Source: Lachnospiraceae bacterium (lineage in GTDB: Bacteria > Bacillota > Clostridia > Lachnospirales > Lachnospiraceae). From it: DNA of 47,643 nucleotides. The stretch spans positions 1 through 47,643 of the forward strand of contig JAGAIZ010000057.1 in assembly GCA_017626325.1 (NCBI GenBank), written 5' to 3'. Both the position numbers and the translations under genes were made by a program. The notes under the pieces are model-generated. The model was not told the DNA's origin. It was given only the letters and a program-made list of their open reading frames with translations, and made no database searches. Position 1 is the first letter of the stretch, and each line of letters opens with the position of its first letter. Of this stretch, positions 28,251 through 36,558 are shown one piece after another.

Positions 28251-28357
28251 GGCATGTCCTTCCTTTCCTTCCAGGCTGTACAGACGCCTGGGCTGCGGAA
28301 GCCGGTTAAGAAGTGAGGCTCCGGTACCTTCCGGCGGCTGCGGCTGGCGTTATCTGT

Positions 28358-28386
28358 AGTATAACGATTTTATGTCCGGCTGGCAA
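28358..28386 (-). promoter_or_regulatory. Promoter for pseG
   Basis: On the minus strand TTGCCA (28381-28386) and TATACT (28358-28363) are spaced by 17 bp. The transcript would have a leader of about 100 nt. Confidence 0.6.
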
Positions 28387-28442
28387 ATCATACGCCGGCA
28401 ATTCTCATATTTTTCATTTTTTTTGTGCAGAAAACGCTGCGG

Positions 28443-28471
28443 TTGTGTTATGATACGCGTTTTGGTATACT
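28443..28471 (+). promoter_or_regulatory. Promoter for the AraC regulator gene
   Basis: TTGTGT (28443-28448) and TATACT (28466-28471) are spaced by 17 bp, about 60 bp before the start at 28534. It diverges from the pseG promoter. Confidence 0.6.
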
Positions 28472-28533
28472 GTAAATGACATTACACTGGTGCGGGAAAC
28501 ATGCGCGGTCAGGTCTGCGGCGGGAGGAGCACG

Positions 28534-29472
28534 ATGAGCGGTACGGGCAAAAGGGAGAAACAGATTCAATTCCGGTATTATGAGATCCCGCAGAATCAGC
28601 CTTTAATGGCTCTTCTGGGGGAAAAATGGGTACGTCCTTATGGAGAAGGCGTGGAGTATCTGCATTTCCACAATTACTTGGAGATCGGTTTCTGCTATGA
28701 CGGAACCGGCAATGTGGTGCTGGACGAACAGATCGTCAATTATCATAAGGATATGTTTTCCGTCATTCCGAAGAACTTTCCGCATACGACCAACAGCGAG
28801 AATTATGCTTTGAGCCGATGGGAATATTTATTCATCGATGTGGAAAATTTCCTGCACGAGGTCTATCGGGATAATCTCATATTTGCCAACGATATGATCG
28901 CCCTTGTCAACAGCAGGGCGTATCTGCTCGATGCAGCCGGGCAGCCGGAGCTTGCAGGCCTGATTCTGCAGATCATGAATGAGATGCGGGATAAGAAAGA
29001 GTTCTACCTTGAGACGATCAAGGGACTGCTGCTGTCTTTGATGATTCATATTGCAAGGCTTGGCAGCAGGCATACGGGCAAGGTGAGAAAACAGACGGGC
29101 GGTCAGGTCCAGATCGCGGATGTGCTTGATTATATCAGCAGACATTTCGAGGAAGATCTGACAATTGGGAAGCTGGCGGCGGTCAGCCATATGTCCGAGA
29201 CGCATTTCAGGCGTATTTTCCTGAAAAATATGAATATGACGCCCTCCGATTATCTGAACATGGTGCGGGTTCATGCGGCGTGCGAATATATGAAGAAGAG
29301 CAGCGTCTCTATGAATCTGGTGGCGGAGAAATGCGGATTCCAGTCGGTATCCACGTTTAACAGGAATTTCAAGAAGATAGTCGGGATTACGCCTTATCAG
29401 TGGAAGATCCATCCCGAGAATTATGAAGGAAGGCTGTTGAATTGTAAAATTTCTGCTTATAAGGGATGGTAA
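28534..29472 (+). CDS. AraC-family transcriptional regulator with cupin-type sensor domain
   Basis: The 312-residue regulator has an N-terminal cupin-like sugar-binding region (about 30-130, with YLHFHNYLEIGFCYDGTGNV and PKNFPHTTN) and a C-terminal AraC DNA-binding domain of two helix-turn-helix units from about 205. It shows LTIGKLAAVSHMSETHFRRIFLK (first unit) and NLVAEKCGFQSVSTFNRNFKKIVGITPYQW (second unit). GGAGG precedes ATG 28534, so this is preferred to an ATG at 28501. It lies directly upstream of the sugar importer and beta-galactosidase genes, with a terminator between, and very likely activates them in response to a galactoside. That role is inferred from position. Confidence 0.9.
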   Translation: MSGTGKREKQIQFRYYEIPQNQPLMALLGEKWVRPYGEGVEYLHFHNYLEIGFCYDGTGNVVLDEQIVNYHKDMFSVIPKNFPHTTNSENYALSRWEYLFIDVENFLHEVYRDNLIFANDMIALVNSRAYLLDAAGQPELAGLILQIMNEMRDKKEFYLETIKGLLLSLMIHIARLGSRHTGKVRKQTGGQVQIADVLDYISRHFEEDLTIGKLAAVSHMSETHFRRIFLKNMNMTPSDYLNMVRVHAACEYMKKSSVSMNLVAEKCGFQSVSTFNRNFKKIVGITPYQWKIHPENYEGRLLNCKISAYKGW

Positions 29473-29499
29473 ACGAAAAAAGTAGTAAAATAAACGACG

Positions 29500-29509
29500 T
29501 AAACGTTTA
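29500..29509. promoter_or_regulatory. Perfect palindrome TAAACGTTTA
   Basis: This 10-bp perfect palindrome resembles the core of LacI/CcpA-family operators. It lies between the AraC stop codon and the terminator, about 70 bp upstream of the importer -10 box. It could serve catabolite or sugar-specific repression, but matches the cre consensus only partly. Confidence 0.35.
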
Positions 29510-29510
29510 A

Positions 29511-29546
29511 GGTGTAAATTCGTGGTTGAATTTGCACCTTTTTTGG
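29511..29546 (+). terminator. Terminator after the AraC regulator gene
   Basis: An 11-bp stem (GGTGTAAATTC/GAATTTGCACC, one G-T wobble) with a six-base loop is followed by TTTTTT. Confidence 0.85.
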
Positions 29547-29563
29547 TCGCTGATAACAACATA

Positions 29564-29586
29564 CGAAAATTTCGAAGGGTTATAAT
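29564..29586 (+). promoter_or_regulatory. Promoter region of the sugar importer operon
   Basis: A perfect TATAAT at 29581-29586 lacks a good -35. In its place is an inverted repeat CGAAA-A-TTTCG at 29564-29574. A consensus -10 with a poor -35 is usual for promoters that need an activator such as the adjacent AraC protein. Confidence 0.45.
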
Positions 29587-29713
29587 GCATATACAATCGA
29601 TTAAAAAGACAGTCGGAAATATGCAAATTGACGAAGGATTTTGAAAGATTGTAAAAAGAAGCAAAGAAATAGTGCACAAGATGCACAAAAATCAAGTGGG
29701 AGGAAGAAGTATC

Positions 29714-31096
29714 ATGAAAAGAAAGATTTTAGCAGCTTTACTTGCATCCACAATGGTTTTATCCCTTGCAGGATGCGGTTCGGGTTCCAGTGATTCATCT
29801 ACTGCTGCACCGGCGGAAGATGGCGCTGCAGCGGCAGAAGAAGAGGCAGCTCCGGCAGAGGATACCGGCGATGCGGCAGCAGAAGAGACAGCGGCAAGCG
29901 GAGACCAGACATTGACGGTTTGGTGCTGGGATCCGGCATTCAACATGAACGCAATGTATGAGGCAGAGAAGGTATATCAGCAGGATCATCCTGATTTCGC
30001 GTTAAACGTTGTTGAGACGCCTTGGGAGGATGTTCAGACAAAGGTTACTACAGCAGCGGCATCCGGCGACTTAAGCACACTGCCTGATATCTTATTAATG
30101 CAGGACAACGCATTCCAGAAGAACGTAATCAGTTATCCCGACGCATTTCTTGACCTGACAAGCAGCGGCGTTGATTTCTCACAGTTTGCGGCAGGTAAAA
30201 CAGCGTACTCCGTAGTAGACGGCAAGAATTACGGCGTTCCTTTTGATAACGGCGCGGTTATCGGCTGCTATCGTACAGACGTATTAGAGCAGGCTGGTTT
30301 GACAGTAGACGATTTCACAGATATCACATGGGATCAGTACATTGAGAACGGCAAGAAGGTTCTTGACGCAACAGGCAAGCCCCTCATCTCCATGCAGGCA
30401 GGCGAGTGCGACCTGATCATGATGATGCTCCAGTCCGCAGGTTCTTCTCTGTTCAACGAAGACGGAACGGCTAATATCGTAAACAATGACACATTAAAGG
30501 TTGTTATGGAGACATACAAGGCTCTGAAAGATTCTGGCGTACTGGTTGAGGTTAATAGCTGGGATGAGTACGTAGGCTCCTTCGTAAGCGGCGACGTAGC
30601 AGGCACGATCAACGGATGCTGGATCATGGCTTCCATCCAGACAGCAGAGGATCAGGCTGGTAACTGGGCAATCACAAATATGCCGAGTCTTGTAGGCGTA
30701 GACGGCGCTACCAACTACTCCAACAACGGTGGTTCTTCCTGGGCTGTAACAGCTAACTGCCAGAATACAGAGCTTGCTTATGATTTCCTTGCAAGCACTT
30801 TCGCAGGCAGCGCAGAGTTATATGACAATATCCTTTCCAGCGGCGCTCTGGCAACATGGGCTCCGGCAGGTGATTCCGACGCATACGGCGTAGGCAACGA
30901 CTTCTTCGGCGGCGACGCAGTTTCCGCTAAGATCGTAGACTTCTCCACGAAGGTTCCGTCCAATATCACAGGCGTTTACTACTATGAAGCGCGTGACGCG
31001 GTGGCTACGGCAATCACAAACTACATCAACGGTTCTGACATTGCAACAGAATTACAGACAGCAGAAGATACTGTAAACTTCAATATGGGACAGTAA
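29714..31096 (+). CDS. Sugar ABC transporter substrate-binding lipoprotein
   Basis: The 460-residue lipoprotein binds a sugar outside the cell and delivers it to the two permeases encoded next. The signal peptide ends in the lipobox LAGC, after MKRKILAALLASTMVLS. A low-complexity Ala/Glu/Asp/Ser linker follows up to about residue 70, then a family 1 (MalE-type) binding protein fold starting TLTVWCWDPAFN. ATG 29714 has GGAGG and the signal-peptide start; an upstream in-frame ATG at 29672 would add a non-signal tail. With the AraC gene and LacZ, a beta-galactoside such as lactose or a host-glycan oligosaccharide is the probable ligand (inference). Confidence 0.92.
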   Translation: MKRKILAALLASTMVLSLAGCGSGSSDSSTAAPAEDGAAAAEEEAAPAEDTGDAAAEETAASGDQTLTVWCWDPAFNMNAMYEAEKVYQQDHPDFALNVVETPWEDVQTKVTTAAASGDLSTLPDILLMQDNAFQKNVISYPDAFLDLTSSGVDFSQFAAGKTAYSVVDGKNYGVPFDNGAVIGCYRTDVLEQAGLTVDDFTDITWDQYIENGKKVLDATGKPLISMQAGECDLIMMMLQSAGSSLFNEDGTANIVNNDTLKVVMETYKALKDSGVLVEVNSWDEYVGSFVSGDVAGTINGCWIMASIQTAEDQAGNWAITNMPSLVGVDGATNYSNNGGSSWAVTANCQNTELAYDFLASTFAGSAELYDNILSSGALATWAPAGDSDAYGVGNDFFGGDAVSAKIVDFSTKVPSNITGVYYYEARDAVATAITNYINGSDIATELQTAEDTVNFNMGQ

Positions 31097-31116
31097 GCTG
31101 CGGCAGTAGAAATGAT

Positions 31117-31147
31117 GGGGAACGGTTTAACCGGCTGTTCCCCTTTT
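31117..31147 (+). terminator. Hairpin between binding protein and permease genes
   Basis: GGGGAAC and GTTCCCC pair, with GG/CC pairing inside, followed by seven T. Placed inside the operon it probably lets some transcripts through, giving more binding protein than permease. Confidence 0.75.
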
Positions 31148-31249
31148 TTTATCCGGTATAGCCTTTGAAGGCTGGCTGACGCGTTGCCGACGGGCGCCGG
31201 AAGGTGTATGAGAAGGTATTGGCAGAAAACAGGAAGGAGGGACTTTTCC

Positions 31250-32143
31250 TTGAGTAAACCGTCAAAAAAAATGACTCTGAATAAAAAGCACAATATAACC
31301 GGATGGCTCTTTCTGGCGCCGGGTGCGCTTTTGATTTTGTTTATGAGCTTTGTCCCCATGGGAAGGGCGCTGGTATTATCTTTTAAAACAGGCGTAGGCG
31401 CGGCAATGAAGTCCTGCGGCCTCATGAACTACACACGAATGTTCCAGGACACAGTCTTTGTACAGTCCATTAAAAATACATTTTTCTATCTGATTATCCA
31501 GGTGCCGATTATGCTGATCTTCGCGCTGATTCTGGCATCTATCTTAAATAACAGGCAGCTCCGCTTCAAAGGGCTGTTCCGTACGATGATATTCCTGCCT
31601 TGCGCTACTTCGCTGGTAGCGTATGCGGTTATCTTCCGTTCCTTATTCGCGAACAACGGTATTGTCAACTGGGTGTTGGTGAATCTGGGAATTCTGGATC
31701 AGCCGTATTCCTTCCTGACTAACGTATGGAGTGCGAGAATCGTTATCATTATCGCTCTTCTCTGGCGGTGGACGGGATATAACATGGTATTCTATCTGGC
31801 AGGCTTGCAGAATATTGAGTATTCTGTCTATGAAGCGGCGAAGATTGACGGCGCTTCGGCGATTCAGTCATTCTTCAAGATTACGGTTCCGCTGTTAAAG
31901 CCCACGATTCTTCTGACGGCGATTATGTCCACCAATGGTACGCTGCAGTTGTTCGATGAATCTGTCAACCTGACAGACGGCGGTCCTGCCAATGCATCCA
32001 TTACGATGTCGCATTACATATACAATGTATCCTTTAAATATGTGCCGAACTTCGGATATGCGGCGGCAATGTCCTTCTTAATTTTGATTCTGGTTGCCAT
32101 TCTGGCATTCCTGCAGATGAAAGTAGGTGATAAGCGTGATTAA
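31250..32143 (+). CDS. Sugar ABC transporter permease (MalF type)
   Basis: The 297-residue protein has six membrane helices and the coupling-loop motif YEAAKIDGASAIQSFFKITVPLLKP with the EAAxxDGA signature used to contact the ATPase. AGGAGGG lies nine bases before a TTG at 31250, which gives the protein SKPSKKMTLNKKHN; this start fits better than the ATG at 31271, which has no ribosome site. It pairs with the following MalG-type permease, overlapping it by 8 bp. No ATPase gene is present, so a shared MsmK/UgpC-type ATPase encoded elsewhere is expected. Confidence 0.92.
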   Translation: MSKPSKKMTLNKKHNITGWLFLAPGALLILFMSFVPMGRALVLSFKTGVGAAMKSCGLMNYTRMFQDTVFVQSIKNTFFYLIIQVPIMLIFALILASILNNRQLRFKGLFRTMIFLPCATSLVAYAVIFRSLFANNGIVNWVLVNLGILDQPYSFLTNVWSARIVIIIALLWRWTGYNMVFYLAGLQNIEYSVYEAAKIDGASAIQSFFKITVPLLKPTILLTAIMSTNGTLQLFDESVNLTDGGPANASITMSHYIYNVSFKYVPNFGYAAAMSFLILILVAILAFLQMKVGDKRD

Positions 32144-32942
32144 GTTCAGAAAATTTGCCATGTATTTATTTCTTATCATAGTATCGTTTTTCTCAGTGTT
32201 CCCGCTGTACTGGATGGTCTGCGCGGCTACTAACAAGAGCGCTGAGGTAATCAGCGGACGCCTGATTCCGGGTACATATTTTGTGGAGAACATGAAAGCG
32301 CTGTTAGCGTCCCAGAATGTGGGAAGGGCGATGACTAATTCTTTCCGGTATGCAATCATCCTGACAATACTGTCGCTGATCATCAGTTCTCTGGCAGGCT
32401 ATGGCTTCGAAATATATCACGATAAGGCGAAGGATTTCGTTATGAATATCATTCTGCTTGCGATGATGGTGCCTTTCGTGGCGACGATGATTCCGCTGTT
32501 CCAGATGTTTTCCAAAGCGGGATGGCTGAATTCCACAATAGGCTTTATTCTTCCGACGATTTCAACGCCGTTTCTGATTATGATGTTCAGACAGAGTGCG
32601 CGCTCGTTCCCCCATGATATTATGGAGGCGGCGAGAATCGATGGTTTATCCGAGATTCGTATTTTCTTCCAGATGTTCATTCCGACGATGCGTTCTACAT
32701 ACGCTGCGGCGATGACAATTACTTTCATGAACGCGTGGAACAGTTATTTGTGGCCGAAGGTAATTATGACGGACTCCAACAGCCAGACAATGCCCATGGT
32801 TGTGGCGAACCTGACACAAGGTTACGTGACGGATTATGGCGTGCTGATGTTAGCCGTACTGTTCTGTACGCTGCCTACGGCGATCGTATTCTTCTGCTTA
32901 CAGAACGCGTTTGCGGAAGGTATTACAGGCGCGGTTAAATAA
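32136..32942 (+). CDS. Sugar ABC transporter permease (MalG type)
   Basis: The 268-residue protein has six membrane helices and the EAARIDGLSEIRIFFQMFIP coupling motif. A GTG start at 32136 with AGGTGA five bases upstream gives the beginning MIKFRKFAMYLF; an earlier GTG at 32127 overlaps that ribosome site. It completes the importer and is followed by the beta-galactosidase gene. Confidence 0.92.
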   Translation: MIKFRKFAMYLFLIIVSFFSVFPLYWMVCAATNKSAEVISGRLIPGTYFVENMKALLASQNVGRAMTNSFRYAIILTILSLIISSLAGYGFEIYHDKAKDFVMNIILLAMMVPFVATMIPLFQMFSKAGWLNSTIGFILPTISTPFLIMMFRQSARSFPHDIMEAARIDGLSEIRIFFQMFIPTMRSTYAAAMTITFMNAWNSYLWPKVIMTDSNSQTMPMVVANLTQGYVTDYGVLMLAVLFCTLPTAIVFFCLQNAFAEGITGAVK

Positions 32943-33022
32943 GGCGGGAGCTGTTGAGCGACCAAAGGAGTATATGAAAATATTTTTAAATCTAAGCATA
33001 GTAGAAAGGAGCCTTGCTATTT

Positions 33023-36000
33023 ATGACACAGTTTCATTACGACAAGGTAAAAGATCCATTGTTTTTCAAGGAGAATGTACTTCCTGCCCACTCTATGCAG
33101 CCGATCTATAAAAACAGCAGGGAACTCTTCAATAAGAAGAGCTCCCTGAAAAAGTCTTTAGACGGCGTATGGAAGTTCTCTTATGCGGTCAATATTGATT
33201 CCGCTGTTCCGGGTTTCGAGAAGGAAGAATATGACTGCAGGACGTGGGCGGACATCCGCGTTCCGGCGCATATCCAGATGGAGGGTTACGACGCGCCCCA
33301 GTATGTGAATGTCCAATACCCTTGGGACGGCAGAGAAGAATTGTCTCCGGGTGAGATTCCTACGCGGTTCAATCCGGTGGCAAGCTATGTGAAATATTTC
33401 GAAGTGCCGGATCAGATGCAGGGCAAGGAAATCCGTATCTGTTTCCACGGTGTGGAAAGCGGCATGGCGCTGTGGTTAAACGGCAGCTATGTAGGTTACA
33501 GCGAGGACAGCTTCACACCCTCTGACTTTGACCTGACTCCTTATATTAAGGACGGGGAGAATAAGCTTGCCGTACAGGTCTATAAGTGGACCTCATCAAG
33601 CTGGTGCGAGGATCAGGATTTCTTCCGGTTCTCGGGTATCTACCGCAGCGTGGAGCTGTACGCTGTGCCGAAGGCGCATGTGGAGGATATCCGGGTGAAG
33701 ACGCTGTTTCATGGAGATGATTTCTCGAAAGCCGTGTTGGAGGTACAGACAAAGGTTAAGGGAAACGGAAGCGTTCGTTATACCCTTACAGACGGGGACA
33801 ACGTGCTGTTTGAACGGACAGAGGCAGTCTGCGGACAGCCGGATGCTGCGGGCAGCGATCCGGAAAAAGCAAATAAGGCTGGTCAAAGTGCTGCGGGCAC
33901 GGCGACAGTCATGATAGAGGAAGAGATTACCGCGCCGAAGCTTTGGAGCGCGGAAGAGCCGTATCTGTACAAGCTGTCTGTGGAAGTGCATTCCGAATCC
34001 GGTGAGACGGAAGAATATATGGAGCAGGCGGTAGGTTTCCGCAAGTTCGAGATGAAGAATAACAGGATGCTCTTAAATGGTAAGAGAATCGTGTTCAAGG
34101 GAGCGAACCGACATGAATTCAGTTCTATATCGGGACGGCACGTGTCCTATGAGGAACTGGAGAAGGATATTGTGATGATGAAGCGCCATAATATCAACGC
34201 TGTCAGAACCTGCCATTATCCTGATGATCTTGATATCTATGATCTGTGCGATCGGTACGGAATCTATCTGTTGGCGGAATGCAACATGGAGACTCACGGA
34301 ACCTGGGACGCATATAGAAGAGGACTAAAGGATAAGTCCTATGTCCTGCCGGGAGATAAGGACGAGTGGGAGCCGATGATGCTTGACCGCGTTAATTCCT
34401 GTTATCAGAGGGACAAGAACCATCCGTCTATTGTGCTGTGGTCCTGTGGAAATGAGTCCTTCGGCGGCAGAACGATTTTCCGTATGTCTGAGAAGTTCAG
34501 GGAGCTGGACGACACGAGACTGGTGCATTACGAGGGAGTCTTCGAGGACAGAAGCTATAATGATACTTCCGATATGGAAAGCCGTATGTACGCGAGAGTA
34601 TGGGAAATCGAAGAATATCTCAAGGATGCGGACGCGAAACCCTTCGTAAGCTGTGAGTATTCCCATGCCATGGGTAATTCCTGCGGTGCGCTGCATAAAT
34701 ACACAAGACTGGCTGATCAGGAGAACTCCGGTTATCAGGGAGGCTTTATCTGGGATTACATCGATCAGTCTATTTATAAGAAGGACCGTTACGGTAAAGA
34801 ATTCCTGGCTTACGGCGGAGATTTCCATGACCGCCCGACGGACTATAATTTCAGCGGCAACGGTATCGTATACGGAGGGGAGCGGGACGCTTCTCCGAAA
34901 ATGCAGGAAGTGAAATTCGATTATCAGAATATTGAGATTACGGTGGGAGAGAAGGAATTTGAGGTATGGAACAAGAATCTGTTCGTGAATACCGATACCT
35001 TTGAGGCCAGAGCGTATCTTCTGCGCAACGGCGTGCAGATTGCGGAGGAAAGGTTAGAGATTTCCGTAGCGCCGGAGAGCAGGGCGAGCTTCCCGATGCC
35101 GTTCGAGATTCCCGCTTTCGCAGGCGAATATGCGGTGACGGTTTCCTTCCGGCTGCGGGAGGATACCCTGTGGGAGAAAGCCGGATATGAGGTGGCTTTC
35201 GGTCAGGCAGTTGTGGCAGTCGTAAGCGCAGAGGATCCCGGCGTGCAGGCTGCGGTGGAAGCGGGCATCCCCGTAGGCGCAGCAGACTGTGTGCCGGTGG
35301 AGAAGAAGCCTTATACCATAATCTATGGCAATAACAATATCGGCGTCAGAGGTGAGGAGTTTGAAGCCCTGTTCTCTATGCTGGGCGGCGGGCTGGTTTC
35401 TTACCGCTATGCGGGCGTAGAACTGTTAGAAAGAACGCCGAAGCCGAATTTCTGGCGTGCGCCGATTGATAACGATGAGGGCAATAACATGCCCGGCAGG
35501 TATGCTCAGTGGAAGATTGCCAGTCTCTATCTGACGGGTAAGGGTGTAGGCAGGAAAGCGGACACACCGAATATCGCGGAATATATAAACCCTGTGGTGA
35601 CAGAAGAGAAGGACTGTGTGGCGCTGACCTATATCTATCGTCTTCAGACCACACCGGATGCGGAATGTCAGGTGACCTACAGAGTCTACGGCGACGGACG
35701 CATTTACACGACATTGTCCTATGACCCGGTGAAGGAGCTGGGCGATATGCCTGAGTTCGGCATGATGTTTACCTGTGACGCGGACTATGATCATGTAGAA
35801 TGGTACGGCGGCGGTCCTGCGGAGACCTACGAGGACAGAAAAGAGGGCGCGAAGCTTGGCGTGTACCGGAATCTGGTCAAGGACAACATGGCACAGTACA
35901 TGGTACCCCAGGAATGCGGCAACAAGACCGGCGTCCGGTGGGCGAAGGTGACGAACAGAAAGGGCAGAGGACTTCTGTTTATGGGAGATTGTATCAATTT

Positions 36001-36205
36001 CTCAGCGCTGCCTTATACGCCTCATGAGATGGAGAACGCAAGACATCCTTATGAGCTGCCTGAGATACATTATACGGTTATCCGTGTGGCGAAGCAGCAG
36101 ATGGGCGTAGGCGGCGATAATAGCTGGGGCGCACTGGTACATCCTGAATATTTGATCGATGTGAGCGGCAAGGTGGAATTTGCATTTACGTTCCGCGGAA
36201 TCTGA
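33023..36205 (+). CDS. lacZ: Beta-galactosidase (GH2, LacZ type)
   Basis: The 1060-residue enzyme hydrolyses terminal beta-D-galactose. It has the LacZ order: a jelly-roll sugar-binding domain (YFEVPDQMQGKEIRICFHGVES within 125-150), an Ig-like domain, the catalytic barrel from about 345, and a C-terminal bgal small chain region. The acid/base residue is E478 in LWSCGNESFGG and the nucleophile E545 in FVSCEYSHAMGNS. It has no signal peptide, so it works on the sugar taken up by the importer. ATG 33023 is preferred, with AGGAG about eleven bases upstream; a TTG nine bases earlier is possible. Residues about 275-297 form an extra Ala/Gly/Lys-rich loop. Confidence 0.95.
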   Translation: MTQFHYDKVKDPLFFKENVLPAHSMQPIYKNSRELFNKKSSLKKSLDGVWKFSYAVNIDSAVPGFEKEEYDCRTWADIRVPAHIQMEGYDAPQYVNVQYPWDGREELSPGEIPTRFNPVASYVKYFEVPDQMQGKEIRICFHGVESGMALWLNGSYVGYSEDSFTPSDFDLTPYIKDGENKLAVQVYKWTSSSWCEDQDFFRFSGIYRSVELYAVPKAHVEDIRVKTLFHGDDFSKAVLEVQTKVKGNGSVRYTLTDGDNVLFERTEAVCGQPDAAGSDPEKANKAGQSAAGTATVMIEEEITAPKLWSAEEPYLYKLSVEVHSESGETEEYMEQAVGFRKFEMKNNRMLLNGKRIVFKGANRHEFSSISGRHVSYEELEKDIVMMKRHNINAVRTCHYPDDLDIYDLCDRYGIYLLAECNMETHGTWDAYRRGLKDKSYVLPGDKDEWEPMMLDRVNSCYQRDKNHPSIVLWSCGNESFGGRTIFRMSEKFRELDDTRLVHYEGVFEDRSYNDTSDMESRMYARVWEIEEYLKDADAKPFVSCEYSHAMGNSCGALHKYTRLADQENSGYQGGFIWDYIDQSIYKKDRYGKEFLAYGGDFHDRPTDYNFSGNGIVYGGERDASPKMQEVKFDYQNIEITVGEKEFEVWNKNLFVNTDTFEARAYLLRNGVQIAEERLEISVAPESRASFPMPFEIPAFAGEYAVTVSFRLREDTLWEKAGYEVAFGQAVVAVVSAEDPGVQAAVEAGIPVGAADCVPVEKKPYTIIYGNNNIGVRGEEFEALFSMLGGGLVSYRYAGVELLERTPKPNFWRAPIDNDEGNNMPGRYAQWKIASLYLTGKGVGRKADTPNIAEYINPVVTEEKDCVALTYIYRLQTTPDAECQVTYRVYGDGRIYTTLSYDPVKELGDMPEFGMMFTCDADYDHVEWYGGGPAETYEDRKEGAKLGVYRNLVKDNMAQYMVPQECGNKTGVRWAKVTNRKGRGLLFMGDCINFSALPYTPHEMENARHPYELPEIHYTVIRVAKQQMGVGGDNSWGALVHPEYLIDVSGKVEFAFTFRGI

Positions 36206-36231
36206 GTTTGAATCGATATTGGATAGATAAT

Positions 36232-36287
36232 AGAAATCCCGGAGTGCCCGGCACGATAGTATCGTGCCGGATGCTTCGGGATTTCTG
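36232..36287. terminator. Long imperfect hairpin after lacZ
   Basis: Two 26-nt arms pair with four mismatches; the outer stem AGAAATCCCG/CGGGATTTCT and the inner stem CCGGCACGAT/ATCGTGCCGG are perfect, with a 3-nt loop. No T-tract follows on either strand, so it may be a processing or Rho-linked end of the lac transcript rather than a standard terminator. Confidence 0.5.
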
Positions 36288-36342
36288 AGTCTGAAAGCAG
36301 GAAAATATTTATTTTTGATCTTTTCCGGGGAAAAAATTAACC

Positions 36343-36369
36343 TTTCGCAAAATATTTCATTTTACGAAA
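36343..36369 (+). repeat. Left recombinase core site (inverted repeat IR-L)
   Basis: This 27-bp element is itself an imperfect palindrome of two recombinase-type arms around the 5-bp spacer ATTTC (36354-36358). It matches the reverse complement of 37782-37808 at 25 of 27 positions. Flanking CC and GG extend the palindrome to 31 bp. Confidence 0.85.
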
Positions 36370-36385
36370 GGCAAAAAAAGCAAAC

Positions 36386-36402
36386 TATACAAAATATGTA
36401 TA
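36386..36402. promoter_or_regulatory. Palindrome TATACA-N5-TGTATA
   Basis: A perfect 6-5-6 inverted repeat lies just inside the left core site, in the path of the leftward promoter-like sequence. It has the size of an operator for a dimeric helix-turn-helix protein; the nearby XRE regulator is a candidate binder. Confidence 0.4.
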
Positions 36403-36432
36403 TTATTTTAATGCATTTAGTGTAAAAGGGGC
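36397..36432 (-). promoter_or_regulatory. Candidate outward promoter at the left end of the invertible segment
   Basis: On the minus strand TTTACA is followed after 18 bp by TATACA, giving a plausible promoter that points left towards lacZ in the present orientation. After inversion it would point right towards XRE-pseF-pseI. Confidence 0.35.
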
Positions 36433-36558
36433 AAGTGTTTTTTACGTTTTATCCATTTTCGCTCTTTTTTTATCCCTTTTGAGACTTGTTTTTTGGTAAA
36501 AAAGATTTGATGCAGTTGTATTAGCCGTCAGAAATAACGTCATAAGGAGGAAGAGAAA

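Larger units (their letters stand above)
36206..36558 (+). other. Intergenic region without genes, holding a long hairpin and a recombination site
   Basis: This 353-bp, very AT-rich stretch has no coding region I can support. In order it contains a long hairpin (36232-36287), the left recombinase core site (36343-36369), a 17-bp palindrome (36386-36402), a leftward promoter-like sequence, and the ribosome site of the recombinase gene. Confidence 0.7.

Noticed and set aside
32973-33111. Small plus-strand frame with AAAGGAG before its ATG, overlapping lacZ
   Set aside because: It runs into lacZ in another frame and encodes nothing recognisable. The ribosome site may only be a chance match.
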